DNA of 19,192 bases from Bacteroidales bacterium UBA5266 (GTDB lineage: Bacteria > Bacteroidota > Bacteroidia > Bacteroidales > WCHB1-69): the NCBI GenBank assembly GCA_002411545.1, contig DHTG01000085.1:1-19192 (forward strand). The letters are read 5' to 3'. A program made the translations under genes and the position numbers. This document shows, in pieces, positions 6,486 through 15,119 of this stretch. The stretch's first letter is position 1; each line of letters begins with the position of its first letter. The notes under the pieces were generated by a model. It made no database searches. It was not told where the DNA came from and saw only the letters and a program-made list of their open reading frames with translations.

Positions 6486-7712
6486 TTACTTTTTAAAAAC
6501 AAACGAGAATATTTTTTCGCTACTTCCTTTCCGGGTGTTTACGTAATCTTTCGCTTCCTTGGACGCTTGCTTATAAAACGTGTTATCATGTAGGAGTTTA
6601 TGTAATATTAGATTTAAATCCTTTGCCTCTTGGATAGAGAATGCCGCCTGTCGGTCTATTAAATCGCAGGCCTCTTGAAAACGTTTGTAGTTGGGACCGA
6701 AAATAACCGGCAAACCATAAGTAGCTGCTTCTAAGGTATTATGTATTCCTTTTCCAAAGCCACCGCCTATATAAGCCATGCTTGCATAATGATATAGATA
6801 GCGAAGAATGCCTATTTTATCTATTATCAATACTTTAGAATCTGTTATATCTGTATCGGATGTAATTTTCGTATAAAACAAACAAGCAAATTTTGCAAAT
6901 AATTCACGCATTTGTGTCAAATGTTTATCTCCTATTTCGTGAGGAACAATAATCCATTTGTAATCATAAGAATGGATGACTTTGCTGAGTATTTTTTCAT
7001 CTTCGAGCCAGGTACTACCGGCTATCATAAGGGGCTTATTTGCTGAAAATCTTTCTATTATGGGATCAGATTGTTTGCTTAATGCGGCAACGGTATCAAA
7101 ACGTGTATCGCCATATACTTCGCATTGATGGATGCCTATACGGTTTAACAGTAGTTTTGAAGTTTCATTTTGTGTGAAAAAATAGCTGGCTTTCGACAGT
7201 TGTTTGCGATACCATTTCGCATAAAACGAAAACAACCATTGTTTTTCACGAAAGATAGCCGATACATAATACAATGGAATGTTTCTTTTATACGCTTCCT
7301 GTATATAATTAAACCAAAATTCATACTTAATAAAGAAGATATATTCAGGATGAACGATGGAAAAAAAACGTTTTACGTTATGGGGGGTATCGTGTGGAAG
7401 ATAGCACACAAGATCGGCCATGGGATAGTTTTTTCGGATTTCATAACCCGAGGGGGAAAAGAAACTTAGAAGGATTTTATAGTCAGGTTTATTTTTCTTA
7501 ATCAATTCGATTAAAGTACGTCCTTGTTCAAATTCACCTAAGGAAGCACAATGAAACCAAATAATTTTATCGTTCGGTTTACAATGAGATGCCAGTGATT
7601 CAAAGCTATGTTTGCGTCCTTTCACCCAGAGCTTTGCTTTGGTGTTTACCAACGATACCACCCTAATGGCATAAGCATATATATGAATACCTATATTATA
7701 TATACGGTGCAT
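6486..7712 (-). CDS. waaA: 3-deoxy-D-manno-octulosonic acid (Kdo) transferase
   Basis: This 408-residue family GT30 enzyme transfers Kdo from CMP-Kdo to the lipid A precursor at the inner face of the cytoplasmic membrane. An N-terminal hydrophobic stretch (about 4-23) can anchor it. IWFHCASLGEFEQG carries the catalytic Glu60, at the same number as in the E. coli enzyme. The C-terminal half has the nucleotide-binding pattern YIGGGFGKGIHNTLEAA and GLPVIFGPNYKRFQEA. Length and motif order are normal. The start ATG 7712 lies 2 bp after the preceding beta-barrel gene, suggesting translational coupling in an envelope operon started by the DUF3078 gene. Whether it adds one or two Kdo residues cannot be read from the sequence. 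Confidence 0.95.
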   Translation of the reverse strand: MHRIYNIGIHIYAYAIRVVSLVNTKAKLWVKGRKHSFESLASHCKPNDKIIWFHCASLGEFEQGRTLIELIKKNKPDYKILLSFFSPSGYEIRKNYPMADLVCYLPHDTPHNVKRFFSIVHPEYIFFIKYEFWFNYIQEAYKRNIPLYYVSAIFREKQWLFSFYAKWYRKQLSKASYFFTQNETSKLLLNRIGIHQCEVYGDTRFDTVAALSKQSDPIIERFSANKPLMIAGSTWLEDEKILSKVIHSYDYKWIIVPHEIGDKHLTQMRELFAKFACLFYTKITSDTDITDSKVLIIDKIGILRYLYHYASMAYIGGGFGKGIHNTLEAATYGLPVIFGPNYKRFQEACDLIDRQAAFSIQEAKDLNLILHKLLHDNTFYKQASKEAKDYVNTRKGSSEKIFSFVFKK

Positions 7713-7714
7713 GC

Positions 7715-8524
7715 TTATCGGAAATAATAGGTGTTGACGTTATCTTTTTTATATAAGGGGATAATCCAACCGAATTTCAGTGCGATGATAGCATCAAAGA
7801 ATGTGCGATTATCCTTTCCCATTAAATTGAAATCATAGGCACGTTGTCGTTTCGAAAAAATCTCATAAAATTCTAATCCACCATAAAAACAGGCGTATTT
7901 ATTATAGGATAAGCGGGTGTAGCCTATATATTGATAGAGCGTGAGTCCAAGCGTTAAACGATCATAGCCTTTTTTATATTCTTCGCTTAATTGCAGGACC
8001 AAGTTATCGGGATTCTTAATAAAGACAAAGCGTTGCAGAACGCCTATTCCTACTTTAAGGTGTAAGCCCCCATTTCGTGCCGTTTGATTGAGGGGGAAGA
8101 TTTTTCCACCTTCCACGCGGAGCGACCACGCTCTGGTATCTACTTCAATGTCGGCAGGAACCCCATTGCCGTCGATAATCAAACCGGAACTGTTGCGTAT
8201 CATTGAAAATAAGGAATCAACTCCTTTTACTTTGCCGGCAAAGTAATAATTAAAACCGCTTTCCAAGGTCCAATTCGATGCTGTTTTCATACTAATATTA
8301 GTTCCTATCCCCATTAAATCGCCGCTTTCTTGGTATAAATCGGATGATTTTAGTATAAAATTATAGGAGAAATTAGCGCTTAGATATACCATAAATCCAG
8401 CAGAATCAACACGGGATAATCGTATTGGTATTTGAGAATAAGAAGATAAAATAAAGCCGAATAGCAAGACAAATAATGCTGTAAAAGGCTTCTTTTTATT
8501 AATATGTAATGTTTTTATATGCAT
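7715..8524 (-). CDS. Putative outer-membrane beta-barrel protein
   Basis: This 269-residue protein has a signal peptide (basic MHIKTLHINKKK, then a hydrophobic core ending in FILSSYSQ near residue 31). After it come alternating beta-type strands rich in aromatic residues and Gly: YLSANFSYNF, WTLESGFNYYFAGK, GLHLKVGIGVLQRF, YACFYGGLEFYEIF and FDAIIALKFGWIIPLY. This suggests a small outer-membrane barrel. A TTG codon precedes the ATG, but ATG 8524 is the better start. It sits between a DUF3078 gene and waaA, 2 bp before waaA, so a role in envelope or LPS biology is a reasonable guess from context only. No family name is recognised. Confidence 0.62.
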   Translation of the reverse strand: MHIKTLHINKKKPFTALFVLLFGFILSSYSQIPIRLSRVDSAGFMVYLSANFSYNFILKSSDLYQESGDLMGIGTNISMKTASNWTLESGFNYYFAGKVKGVDSLFSMIRNSSGLIIDGNGVPADIEVDTRAWSLRVEGGKIFPLNQTARNGGLHLKVGIGVLQRFVFIKNPDNLVLQLSEEYKKGYDRLTLGLTLYQYIGYTRLSYNKYACFYGGLEFYEIFSKRQRAYDFNLMGKDNRTFFDAIIALKFGWIIPLYKKDNVNTYYFR

Positions 8525-8568
8525 CAAAAGGAATCATAGGTTGTGCATATAACGAAAATAAAAAAGAT

Positions 8569-9561
8569 TTATTTTTTTACTTCCTTTTTGTTTGGTACTT
8601 TAAAATTATAGGTTAAGGATAAACCGAAATTCTCTTTAAATTGTACGTGGTCGGTAGTTAAATTTTTACCATCTCTTCCTACCATTACATTTCCATCGGC
8701 ATCGTATCGATTAAAACGAATGTCATAATCATAAATAATTGCGGTATACAAAGTAGCCATTAACCATTTGGTGACAATAAAATTCCATCTCATTTCAAAA
8801 TCAACATCTATATTTTGAGGATGGTTAAAATAATCGGAGAAAAGTTCTAATTTAGTATCTAAGTGAATTTTAGAATGGATATCATATTTATAAGCAATTT
8901 TCATATAGGCTCCTAAACCGGCACGTACGGTTTTTCCGGAATCAACAGAAAAACTATTAACGGTTAAAAATTCGGGGTCGAGTTTAAAGGTTGTTTTTCC
9001 GGTTACGGGTGATATAAAGAACGACCACATTTTTCGTTTGTATTCTATCCCTAAGGATGTAATTAAATAGCCGGGAGTCATAAAATTTGAGGTGAGTATG
9101 GTATCGTTTTTATATCCTTTGGTCATTTGGGTAAGATATTTTACCAAAACTCCACAATTCCAATTCCGTCCGATAATATATCCAAAATTGGTGTTAAATT
9201 CCAATTTGTCGTCGGTTTTTGTATTGATGTTTGTTTCCAAATTACGTTGTAATCCGTATGTTACATTCAAGGCATTTTCCCAAAATAATTTGTTTTTGGC
9301 ATACCTCAAATAAAGGTTTCCCATACCTCTTATGGTCAAAGCGGGTACACCTCCGGCATTCCAATTAACCATAAAATCTTGCCCGAATGTAATGAGTGAC
9401 GAACCTCCGAAAGTCCATATTTTTTCTTTGATGGAAGTATCGGCTTTTTGTGCTACTTCGGATGTGGAAGTGGCTATTTCTTTTACTTCCTGAGAAAAAG
9501 TATTAACTGTGAAACACATAGCAATACTTAATAACCCAAAAAATCTTTTTCTAAATTTCAT
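8569..9561 (-). CDS. DUF3078-family outer-membrane protein
   Basis: This 330-residue protein has a clear signal peptide (cleavage near NTFSQ, residue 24). It matches the Bacteroidota DUF3078 pattern: WTFGGSSLITFGQDFMVNWNAGGVPALTI, then a run of amphipathic strands (LYLRYAKNKLFWENALNVTYG, FNTNFGYIIGRNWN) ending in LSLTYNFKVPNKKEVKK. Members are predicted outer-membrane barrels of unknown function. ATG 9561 is well placed about 55 bp from a TATTTTTG -7 element (9617-9624). It is the first gene of a probable three-gene operon with the next barrel protein (44 bp gap) and waaA, which links it by context to outer-membrane assembly. Confidence 0.83.
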   Translation of the reverse strand: MKFRKRFFGLLSIAMCFTVNTFSQEVKEIATSTSEVAQKADTSIKEKIWTFGGSSLITFGQDFMVNWNAGGVPALTIRGMGNLYLRYAKNKLFWENALNVTYGLQRNLETNINTKTDDKLEFNTNFGYIIGRNWNCGVLVKYLTQMTKGYKNDTILTSNFMTPGYLITSLGIEYKRKMWSFFISPVTGKTTFKLDPEFLTVNSFSVDSGKTVRAGLGAYMKIAYKYDIHSKIHLDTKLELFSDYFNHPQNIDVDFEMRWNFIVTKWLMATLYTAIIYDYDIRFNRYDADGNVMVGRDGKNLTTDHVQFKENFGLSLTYNFKVPNKKEVKK

Positions 9562-9616
9562 GTTGTTTTGTTTTTGGAAATAATAAATAATTTAATTTTA
9601 AGCTGAAAAATATTTA

Positions 9617-9624
9617 CAAAAATA
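9617..9624 (-). promoter_or_regulatory. -7 element (TATTTTTG) upstream of the DUF3078-waaA operon
   Basis: This is a full match to TAnnTTTG, 55 bp before the ATG at 9561. No convincing TTTG -33 element sits at 19-21 bp; the region upstream is generally A/T rich. Confidence 0.55.
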
Positions 9625-9783
9625 ATTTAAATTTCAATATAAGTTCATAAAAGGAGGACTTTTAACTCAAACGATTCATAGGAAGTAATAGGCTTATTGT
9701 AGAGAAACAAAATTAAGGGAGATGCCCTTTCTTCATAAATATAACTTAATTATCAGATAATTTGTGATATGCATTTTTTTAAG

Positions 9784-9833
9784 TTTTCGGAACGAAAGCC
9801 TCTAAAGCAATCAGCGGTTTATCGTTCCGAAAA
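9784..9833. other. Strong inverted repeat downstream of buk
   Basis: TTTTCGGAACGA (9784-9795) and TCGTTCCGAAAA (9822-9833) are perfect 12-bp inverted arms. With one bulged A, the pairing continues inward (AAGCC with GGTTT), for about 17 bp in total. It lies 35 bp past the buk stop on the minus strand. Neither side is followed by a T run, so it is not a textbook terminator; it may stabilise or end the buk transcript in another way. The remainder of this 307-bp gap (9562-9868) shows only the -7 element at 9617. Confidence 0.75.
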
Positions 9834-9868
9834 AACAAGTATAAAAAAATTGAAATAATCAGTCTATG

Positions 9869-10975
9869 TTAGTTGTATTCTTTCAAAGGGATTTCTCCTT
9901 TAAGCAATAATAACACATTAAATGCCAAAGCGTTCATTTCGTCTTCTCCTGGGAAAGAGAAAATAGGACCGAGATGCCTTACTCTTTTGGATATTTTTTC
10001 TACAAATCCTTTACCGTAAGCTAACCCACCGGTAAGCAATATCGCATCTACTTTACCTTCTAAGACGGTAGAAGCGGCTCCGATTTCTTTGGCAATTTGA
10101 TAGGCCATGGCCGATTCATAGAAGTCGGCTTCTTTATCGCCGGCTTTCACGCGGTTTTCAATGGCTAAGGCATCGTTTGTCCCTAAATAAGCTACAAATC
10201 CACCTTTTCCGACTATCATTTTATTCAGTTCTTCTTCGGTATATTTCCCACTAAAACAAGCTCTTATTACGTCAATTACCGGTAAGGATCCACTACGTTC
10301 GGGAGAAAAGGGCCCTTCACCGTTTAATGCTTGATTTACGTCGATCACTAAACCCTTCTCATGTACACCTACGCTTATGCCACCCCCCATATGAGCTACA
10401 ATAAGATTTAATTCTTCGTATTTTTTATTGATTTGTCGGGCGTATACGCGGGCAATGGCTTTTTGGTTTAAGGCATGAAAAATGGCTTTTCGTTCAAAAG
10501 CGGGATGTCCTGCCACTTTAGCTATCGGTGTCATTTCATCCACAACGACCGGATCGGCAATGAAAGCATCGATGTGTAAGGAAGAGGCAATGTCGTCGGC
10601 AATGAGTCCCCCTAAATTACAGGCATGTTCACCGGAATAACCGATTAATAAATCATGCTTCATGGATTCATTGACTTTATAGATTCCCGATGAAATACTT
10701 TTTACTAAGCCTCCGCGTCCTATGACGTACTTAATCTCGCTTAAATTAATGTTGTTTTCTTGTAAAGTGTTTAATATAATTTCTTTCCGCCATTTGTATT
10801 GATCGGCAATACGGGCAAATTCGTGCACTTTATCCAAACTGTGTTTAATGTTTTTTGAAAACACGGGAATGATTTCTTTACTACTGTCTTGAGCTTGAGT
10901 GTCAAGCTCAATTACAGCTATTTTTGTAGATGTAGAGCCCGGATTTATGGCTAATATTTTTATTTTTTCTTGCAT
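9869..10975 (-). CDS. buk: Butyrate kinase
   Basis: This acetate/butyrate kinase family (ASKHA fold) enzyme makes butyrate and ATP from butyryl phosphate and ADP, or works in reverse on butyrate and branched-chain acids, in the cytoplasm. The length, 368 residues, is typical. INPGSTSTKIAV (10-21) is the phosphate-binding N-terminal motif. AHMGGGISVGVHEKG (194-208) and LLTGGLAYGKGFV are the other nucleotide-site sequences, and ERSGSLPV is the family signature. The usual partner gene for phosphate butyryltransferase (ptb) is not next to it in this window. It has its own -7 element (11005-11012) although the upstream carrier gene ends only 76 bp away, so it can be expressed separately. The strong hairpin at 9784-9833 follows it. 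Confidence 0.95.
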   Translation of the reverse strand: MQEKIKILAINPGSTSTKIAVIELDTQAQDSSKEIIPVFSKNIKHSLDKVHEFARIADQYKWRKEIILNTLQENNINLSEIKYVIGRGGLVKSISSGIYKVNESMKHDLLIGYSGEHACNLGGLIADDIASSLHIDAFIADPVVVDEMTPIAKVAGHPAFERKAIFHALNQKAIARVYARQINKKYEELNLIVAHMGGGISVGVHEKGLVIDVNQALNGEGPFSPERSGSLPVIDVIRACFSGKYTEEELNKMIVGKGGFVAYLGTNDALAIENRVKAGDKEADFYESAMAYQIAKEIGAASTVLEGKVDAILLTGGLAYGKGFVEKISKRVRHLGPIFSFPGEDEMNALAFNVLLLLKGEIPLKEYN

Positions 10976-11004
10976 TTGTTTTATATTTTTATTGATTCAG
11001 GGAA

Positions 11005-11012
11005 CAAAAGTA
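11005..11012 (-). promoter_or_regulatory. -7 element (TACTTTTG) of buk
   Basis: This is a full match to TAnnTTTG, 29 bp before ATG 10975 and within the 76-bp gap after the carrier gene. The -33 side is only weakly TTG-like. Confidence 0.6.
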
Positions 11013-11051
11013 CAAAAATATTTTATATGTCTTTATTGAAAAACAAAAATT

Positions 11052-12665
11052 CTAGAAACCATTGATTGAAAAAAATAAGGGAGGTAATAATAATAAAAAG
11101 CCTACGACTAAAAGGAAAAGCAAAAATTTCATTATCCATTTAATCCATAAAGCATAGGGAATGCGTGCTATGCCCAGACAACCAATCAGAACGCCTGAAG
11201 CCGGAGTAAACATATTGGTAATACCGTCACCGAATTGAAATGCCAATACCATTAATTGACGCGAGATGTTGAGCATATCGGCAAATTGCGACATGATGGG
11301 AATGGTCAAAGCCGCTTTTGCCGAACCCGACGGAATAATTAGATTGAGTAAAGTCTGAAACATATACATGCCTCCAATCGTGCCGGCTTGATTGGAGCCA
11401 TCAAGGGCATTTGCCATAGTATATAAGATGGTATCAATAATTTTACCCTCTTCTAATATAATAATTATACCACCGGCTAATCCAACAATTAAGGCTGCAT
11501 TCATGATGTCTTTGCATCCTTCTAAAAATAATTTGATGATTTTATCGATGGAACAATTGTAAGATAAACCGGTTAATATGCCTAAAGTGAAAAATAAAGT
11601 GGCTATTTCCATGATATACCATTGATATCCTAATACTCCTATGATAAGAAACCAAATAGTACAAAACAATAAAGTAAGTATGAAAAAATGTACACTTTTA
11701 CGCAAACTGATAAACCCTATACATATAAATAAAATACTTGTGATAGGAAATAAAGGAGCTGTATAGATATGGTTGCTCATATTGATTTCGGTCAAAGGAT
11801 GCAGCAATGATAAGTAAACAAATAGAGCAGATAGTAAGATCCAGACTATCCAAGCTGCTTTGGGAGTATAATGAGTGATGGTTTCGATTGATTGTTGGGA
11901 GGTTTTATTTCTCCAATATGCATCTATGGTGTAGGTAAGAGATTTTTTAGGATTCTTTTTGATTCTTCGGGCATACCATAATACAAATGCAATACTTATA
12001 AAAGTAAATATACCCCAACATAAAAAGCGGTATTCAAAACCTGAAAACATAGGAATATATGCCAATCCTTGAGCTATACCGATAGTGAAAGGATTGAAAA
12101 TACCTCCGGCAAATCCAACATGGGCGGCTAAATAACACATAGCCATTCCTACTATAGAATCATAACCCATTGAAATGGATAATGGAATAAAAATAATGAT
12201 AAATGCCAGTGTTTCTTCACTCATACCGAAAATAGCACCGAACAAGCTAAATAGGATCATTATACTACTAATAATAATGTTGTTTACATTAATATGTCTA
12301 AAAAACCGATAATGTTGTATTTTTTTAATGATGTGTAAAAACGACATGATTCCTATATCGATGGCTTTTGTGAAGTTCAATATCCAAAAAGCACCTCCTA
12401 TCATCAAAATAAAAACGATAATATTCGAAGTTTTGACAAATCCATTAAAAAAGGCAGAAAAAACTTGCCATGTTTGTATCTGTTTATCAACACTATGGTA
12501 AGAGTTTGGAATTACAATTTCTTGATTATTACCATCAATACTTATAATTTCTCTTTTAAATTCACCCGAAGGTATTATCCATGTTAAGATTGCGGCTATG
12601 ATAACCAAAAAAAACACTATTGTAAATGTATTAGGAATCTTAATATTTCTTATAGAATATCTCAT
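11052..12665 (-). CDS. YfcC-family (DcuC/ArcD-like) membrane carrier
   Basis: This 537-residue integral inner-membrane protein has about twelve hydrophobic segments, starting with FTIVFFLVIIAAILTWIIPSG (14-34). The family pattern is clear: the conserved loop GIFNPFTIGIAQGLAYIPMFSG (188-209), GMSEETLAF (147-155), then SGSAKAALTIPIMSQFAD and FGDGITNMFTPASGVLIG near the C-terminus. Members belong to the C4-dicarboxylate/arginine-ornithine carrier superfamily; the substrate is not readable here. An amino acid or organic acid is likely from the family. It lies directly before buk on the same strand, which may hint at fermentation of an imported substrate. Its -7 element (12728-12735) shares a 228-bp divergent region with acpP. 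Confidence 0.85.
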   Translation of the reverse strand: MRYSIRNIKIPNTFTIVFFLVIIAAILTWIIPSGEFKREIISIDGNNQEIVIPNSYHSVDKQIQTWQVFSAFFNGFVKTSNIIVFILMIGGAFWILNFTKAIDIGIMSFLHIIKKIQHYRFFRHINVNNIIISSIMILFSLFGAIFGMSEETLAFIIIFIPLSISMGYDSIVGMAMCYLAAHVGFAGGIFNPFTIGIAQGLAYIPMFSGFEYRFLCWGIFTFISIAFVLWYARRIKKNPKKSLTYTIDAYWRNKTSQQSIETITHYTPKAAWIVWILLSALFVYLSLLHPLTEINMSNHIYTAPLFPITSILFICIGFISLRKSVHFFILTLLFCTIWFLIIGVLGYQWYIMEIATLFFTLGILTGLSYNCSIDKIIKLFLEGCKDIMNAALIVGLAGGIIIILEEGKIIDTILYTMANALDGSNQAGTIGGMYMFQTLLNLIIPSGSAKAALTIPIMSQFADMLNISRQLMVLAFQFGDGITNMFTPASGVLIGCLGIARIPYALWIKWIMKFLLFLLVVGFLLLLPPLFFSINGF

Positions 12666-12727
12666 TATGAAAAGGTTATTATAAAAATATTTCTATCAAA
12701 AGCAAAAAACAAGCTAATTTTAAGATG

Positions 12728-12735
12728 CAAAAGTA
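12728..12735 (-). promoter_or_regulatory. -7 element (TACTTTTG) of the YfcC carrier gene
   Basis: This is a full TAnnTTTG match, 62 bp before ATG 12665, in the region divergent from acpP. The -33 side is weak. A tandem GCGTAAGCGTAA lies 21-32 bp upstream (12758-12769). Confidence 0.55.
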
Positions 12736-12860
12736 TAAATTTATCCTTTAAATACCAGCGTAAGCGTAAAAAATAGTTTTCTTTTAAATTGATTTTTAAT
12801 AGGATATTTACTAATGACAATTTTATTAATCAAAATAGCTTCTGTTATATAAAAAAAATG

Positions 12861-12868
12861 TACTTTTG
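12861..12868 (+). promoter_or_regulatory. -7 element (TACTTTTG) of the acpP-fabF-rnc operon
   Basis: This is a full TAnnTTTG match, 25 bp upstream of ATG 12894. The -33 side is weak (TTCTG-like near 12840). Its position shows that a longer in-frame extension of acpP back to 12789 is not translated. Confidence 0.7.
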
Positions 12869-12893
12869 CAACTCAAATTTAAAATTTAAGTTT

Positions 12894-13130
12894 ATGAACA
12901 TTGAAGAAAAAGTAATAGCAATTGTTGCTGACAAATTAGGCAGAGATGTTGCAGAAGTAACTCCTGAAAAGAGTTTTGTAAATGATCTCGGAGCAGATTC
13001 ATTAGACAATGTAGAGCTATTAATGGTTTTTGAAAATGAATTCAAAATTAAAATTCCTGAAAGTGATCAGGATAAGATTGTAACCGTTGGCGATGCCATT
13101 AATTTCGTAAAACAAGCGATAGAAAAATAA
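12894..13130 (+). CDS. acpP: Acyl carrier protein
   Basis: This 78-residue acidic protein carries growing acyl chains on a 4'-phosphopantetheine arm in type II fatty acid synthesis. The attachment site is Ser36 in LGADSLDNVELLM, the classic DSL motif. The sequence begins MNIEEKVIAIVADKLG and ends FVKQAIEK, a full-length ACP. An in-frame extension upstream was rejected because it would include the promoter; ATG 12894 gives the family's N-terminus. It is directly followed (15 bp) by fabF, as is usual in this phylum. The high acidity and length are normal, and nothing is unusual. Confidence 0.97.
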   Translation: MNIEEKVIAIVADKLGRDVAEVTPEKSFVNDLGADSLDNVELLMVFENEFKIKIPESDQDKIVTVGDAINFVKQAIEK

Positions 13131-13145
13131 TTCTTTTCGTTTTTT

Positions 13146-14402
13146 ATGAAATTAAACAGAGTTGTAATCACAGGATTAGGATCACTTACTCCTATAGGAA
13201 ATAATACTTCAGATTATTGGAATAATTTACTTTTAGGAGTAAGTGGAGCTTATCCGATACAACATTTCGATGCCTCACAATTTAAAACTACCTTTGCCTG
13301 TGAGGTTAAAGATTTTAATATTTTAAATTGGCTTGAGCAGAAAGAAGCTCGTAAAATGGATTTATTCACTCATTATGCTATAGCCTGTGTAGATGAAGCT
13401 ATTAAAGATTCTAAATTAGATTTATCGAACATTGATTTGGAAAAAGTCGGAGTCATATTCGGAACAGGTATGGGAGGGCATACGAGTTTATTTGAAGAAA
13501 GTGAAAAGTTTATTACCGAAGGGGGAATCGCTCCACAATTCAGTCCTTTTTTACTTACTAAAGTCATTGGAAATATTGCCGCAGGTCATATAGCTATTCG
13601 ATATGGTTTTAAAGGACTAAATTACACGACCACCTCTGCTTGTGCATCTTCTGCAAATGCTATAGCCGATGCCTTTAATTACATACGATTAGGCAAAGCC
13701 AATGTGATTGTTACAGGAGGAACGGAAGCCCCGATTAACAAATTAAGTGTAGCGTGTTTTAATGCCATGATGGCTATTTCACGACGTAATGATGATCCAT
13801 CCACTGCCTCACGGCCTTTTGATAAAGCGCGCGATGGATTTGTGCTGGGAGAAGGAGCCGGTAGCTTGATATTGGAGAGTTTGGAACATGCCAAAGCGAG
13901 AAATGCAACCATATATGCCGAAATTATTGGAGCAGGTATGTCGGCCGATGCCTACCACATAACATCACCTCATCCTGAAGGGAAAGGTGCTGAATTAGCC
14001 ATGAAAAATGCTATAGAAGACGCAAATATACCATTAGAAGCCGTTGATCATATTAACATGCACGGAACCTCAACTCCCCAAGGCGATATTGCTGAAATAA
14101 AAGGAATAATGTCCTTATTTGGTCAACATGCCTATCAGATTAAATTAACAGCCGTTAAATCCATGATAGGGCACTTATTAGGAGCTGCCGGTGCTGTGGA
14201 GATGATAGCGACGGTTCTTACCATAAAACATAATATTATTCCACCTACTATCAATCATTTTGAACTTGATGAGGTATTTGATAAAAATTTACAATTTGTT
14301 TTTAATAAAGTACAAAAACATTCTGTTAATGTAGCTTTGTCAAATTCATTCGGTTTTGGAGGGCAAAATACTTCCTTGGTATTAAAAAAGTATGAGGATT
14401 AA
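13146..14402 (+). CDS. fabF: 3-oxoacyl-[ACP] synthase II
   Basis: This condensing enzyme elongates acyl-ACP with malonyl-ACP, releasing CO2. At 418 residues it is of normal length. The catalytic triad is visible: Cys166 in TTSACASSANAI, His306 in NMHGTSTPQGD and His343 in KSMIGHLLGAAGAVEM. The C-terminal SNSFGFGGQNTSLVL is the usual end. The start MKLNRVVITGLGSLTPIG is the family start. It follows acpP by 15 bp, and its last 11 bases overlap the start of rnc in another frame, implying translational coupling. Confidence 0.97.
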   Translation: MKLNRVVITGLGSLTPIGNNTSDYWNNLLLGVSGAYPIQHFDASQFKTTFACEVKDFNILNWLEQKEARKMDLFTHYAIACVDEAIKDSKLDLSNIDLEKVGVIFGTGMGGHTSLFEESEKFITEGGIAPQFSPFLLTKVIGNIAAGHIAIRYGFKGLNYTTTSACASSANAIADAFNYIRLGKANVIVTGGTEAPINKLSVACFNAMMAISRRNDDPSTASRPFDKARDGFVLGEGAGSLILESLEHAKARNATIYAEIIGAGMSADAYHITSPHPEGKGAELAMKNAIEDANIPLEAVDHINMHGTSTPQGDIAEIKGIMSLFGQHAYQIKLTAVKSMIGHLLGAAGAVEMIATVLTIKHNIIPPTINHFELDEVFDKNLQFVFNKVQKHSVNVALSNSFGFGGQNTSLVLKKYED

Positions 14403-15114
14403 TTTTTTTTCGAAGAATTTGCATAAAGAAAACAAAACCCTAAAGTTATATATTAAAAATACTTTTGGGTTTATACCTAAAAATATTGATTTATACAAAC
14501 AGGCATTTCTACACCGATCTCTATCTGTTGAAAATAAAGAAAATGGCCATTCTCTTAACAATGAACGCTTGGAATATTTGGGCGATGCCATTTTAGGGGC
14601 TGTTATTGCGGATTTTTTATATAAAAAATATCCTATGGCCGATGAAGGGTTTTTAACAGAATTACGTTCCCGCATTTTAAATCGCAATCAATTGAATAAA
14701 CTAAGCAAGAAATTAGGATTGGATTTGTTTATTAAAACAAAAGATTGTAATTTATTTATATGTGAATCGATTATTGGCAATGCTTTCGAAGCTTTCATTG
14801 GCACTTTATATTTGGATTATGGTTATGCCTTTACTCAGAAAATAATTATTGAAAAAATAATCGTTGCTCATGTGGATATTGATGCTTTAGCTACCACGAA
14901 CACCAATTATAAGGGGAAAATATTGGCTTGGTCGCAAAAAGTAAAAAATAAAATAGAATATAAACTCAGTGAAGAAATTATCATAAATAATAGAAAACAA
15001 TATATTGTTCAGTTATTTATTGAAAAACAAATGATTGCGGAAGGTTGTGACTATACTATCAAAGCAGCCGAGCAAAATGCAGCTATGCATGCTTGTGAAA
15101 TTTTGGAATTATAA
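14392..15114 (+). CDS. rnc: Ribonuclease III
   Basis: This double-strand RNA endonuclease for rRNA and mRNA processing is 240 residues long. The catalytic domain carries the signature NNERLEYLGDAILGA (57-71) with metal/catalytic residues Glu58, Glu61 and Asp65, and NAFEAFIGTLYLD with Glu133. Asn130 occupies the place of E. coli Asp114, a substitution I believe is common in this phylum. A C-terminal dsRNA-binding domain (about 172-240) ends in AAEQNAAMHACEILEL. The start ATG 14392 lies inside the end of fabF (11-bp overlap); no better start exists downstream before the domain. The gene ends 5 bp from the convergent rfbC, leaving no room for a separate terminator. Confidence 0.95.
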   Translation: MRINFFSKNLHKENKTLKLYIKNTFGFIPKNIDLYKQAFLHRSLSVENKENGHSLNNERLEYLGDAILGAVIADFLYKKYPMADEGFLTELRSRILNRNQLNKLSKKLGLDLFIKTKDCNLFICESIIGNAFEAFIGTLYLDYGYAFTQKIIIEKIIVAHVDIDALATTNTNYKGKILAWSQKVKNKIEYKLSEEIIINNRKQYIVQLFIEKQMIAEGCDYTIKAAEQNAAMHACEILEL

Positions 15115-15119
15115 TAAGT

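Noticed and set aside
6404..6502. Longer start for the deaminase-like protein
   Set aside because: It overlaps the waaA 3' end and includes the TAATTTTG promoter element; the domain starts right after Met at 6403.
9562..9868. Possible tRNA or small RNA gene between DUF3078 and buk
   Set aside because: No cloverleaf or T-loop consensus is present; only the hairpin and a -7 element can be supported.
12789..12893. N-terminal extension of acyl carrier protein
   Set aside because: It contains the promoter -7 element and adds residues that no ACP carries; the true start is ATG 12894.
14130..14145. Possible transposase or integrase remnants anywhere in the window
   Set aside because: No DDE/DEDD or tyrosine recombinase motifs or insertion-sequence ends were recognised on either strand.
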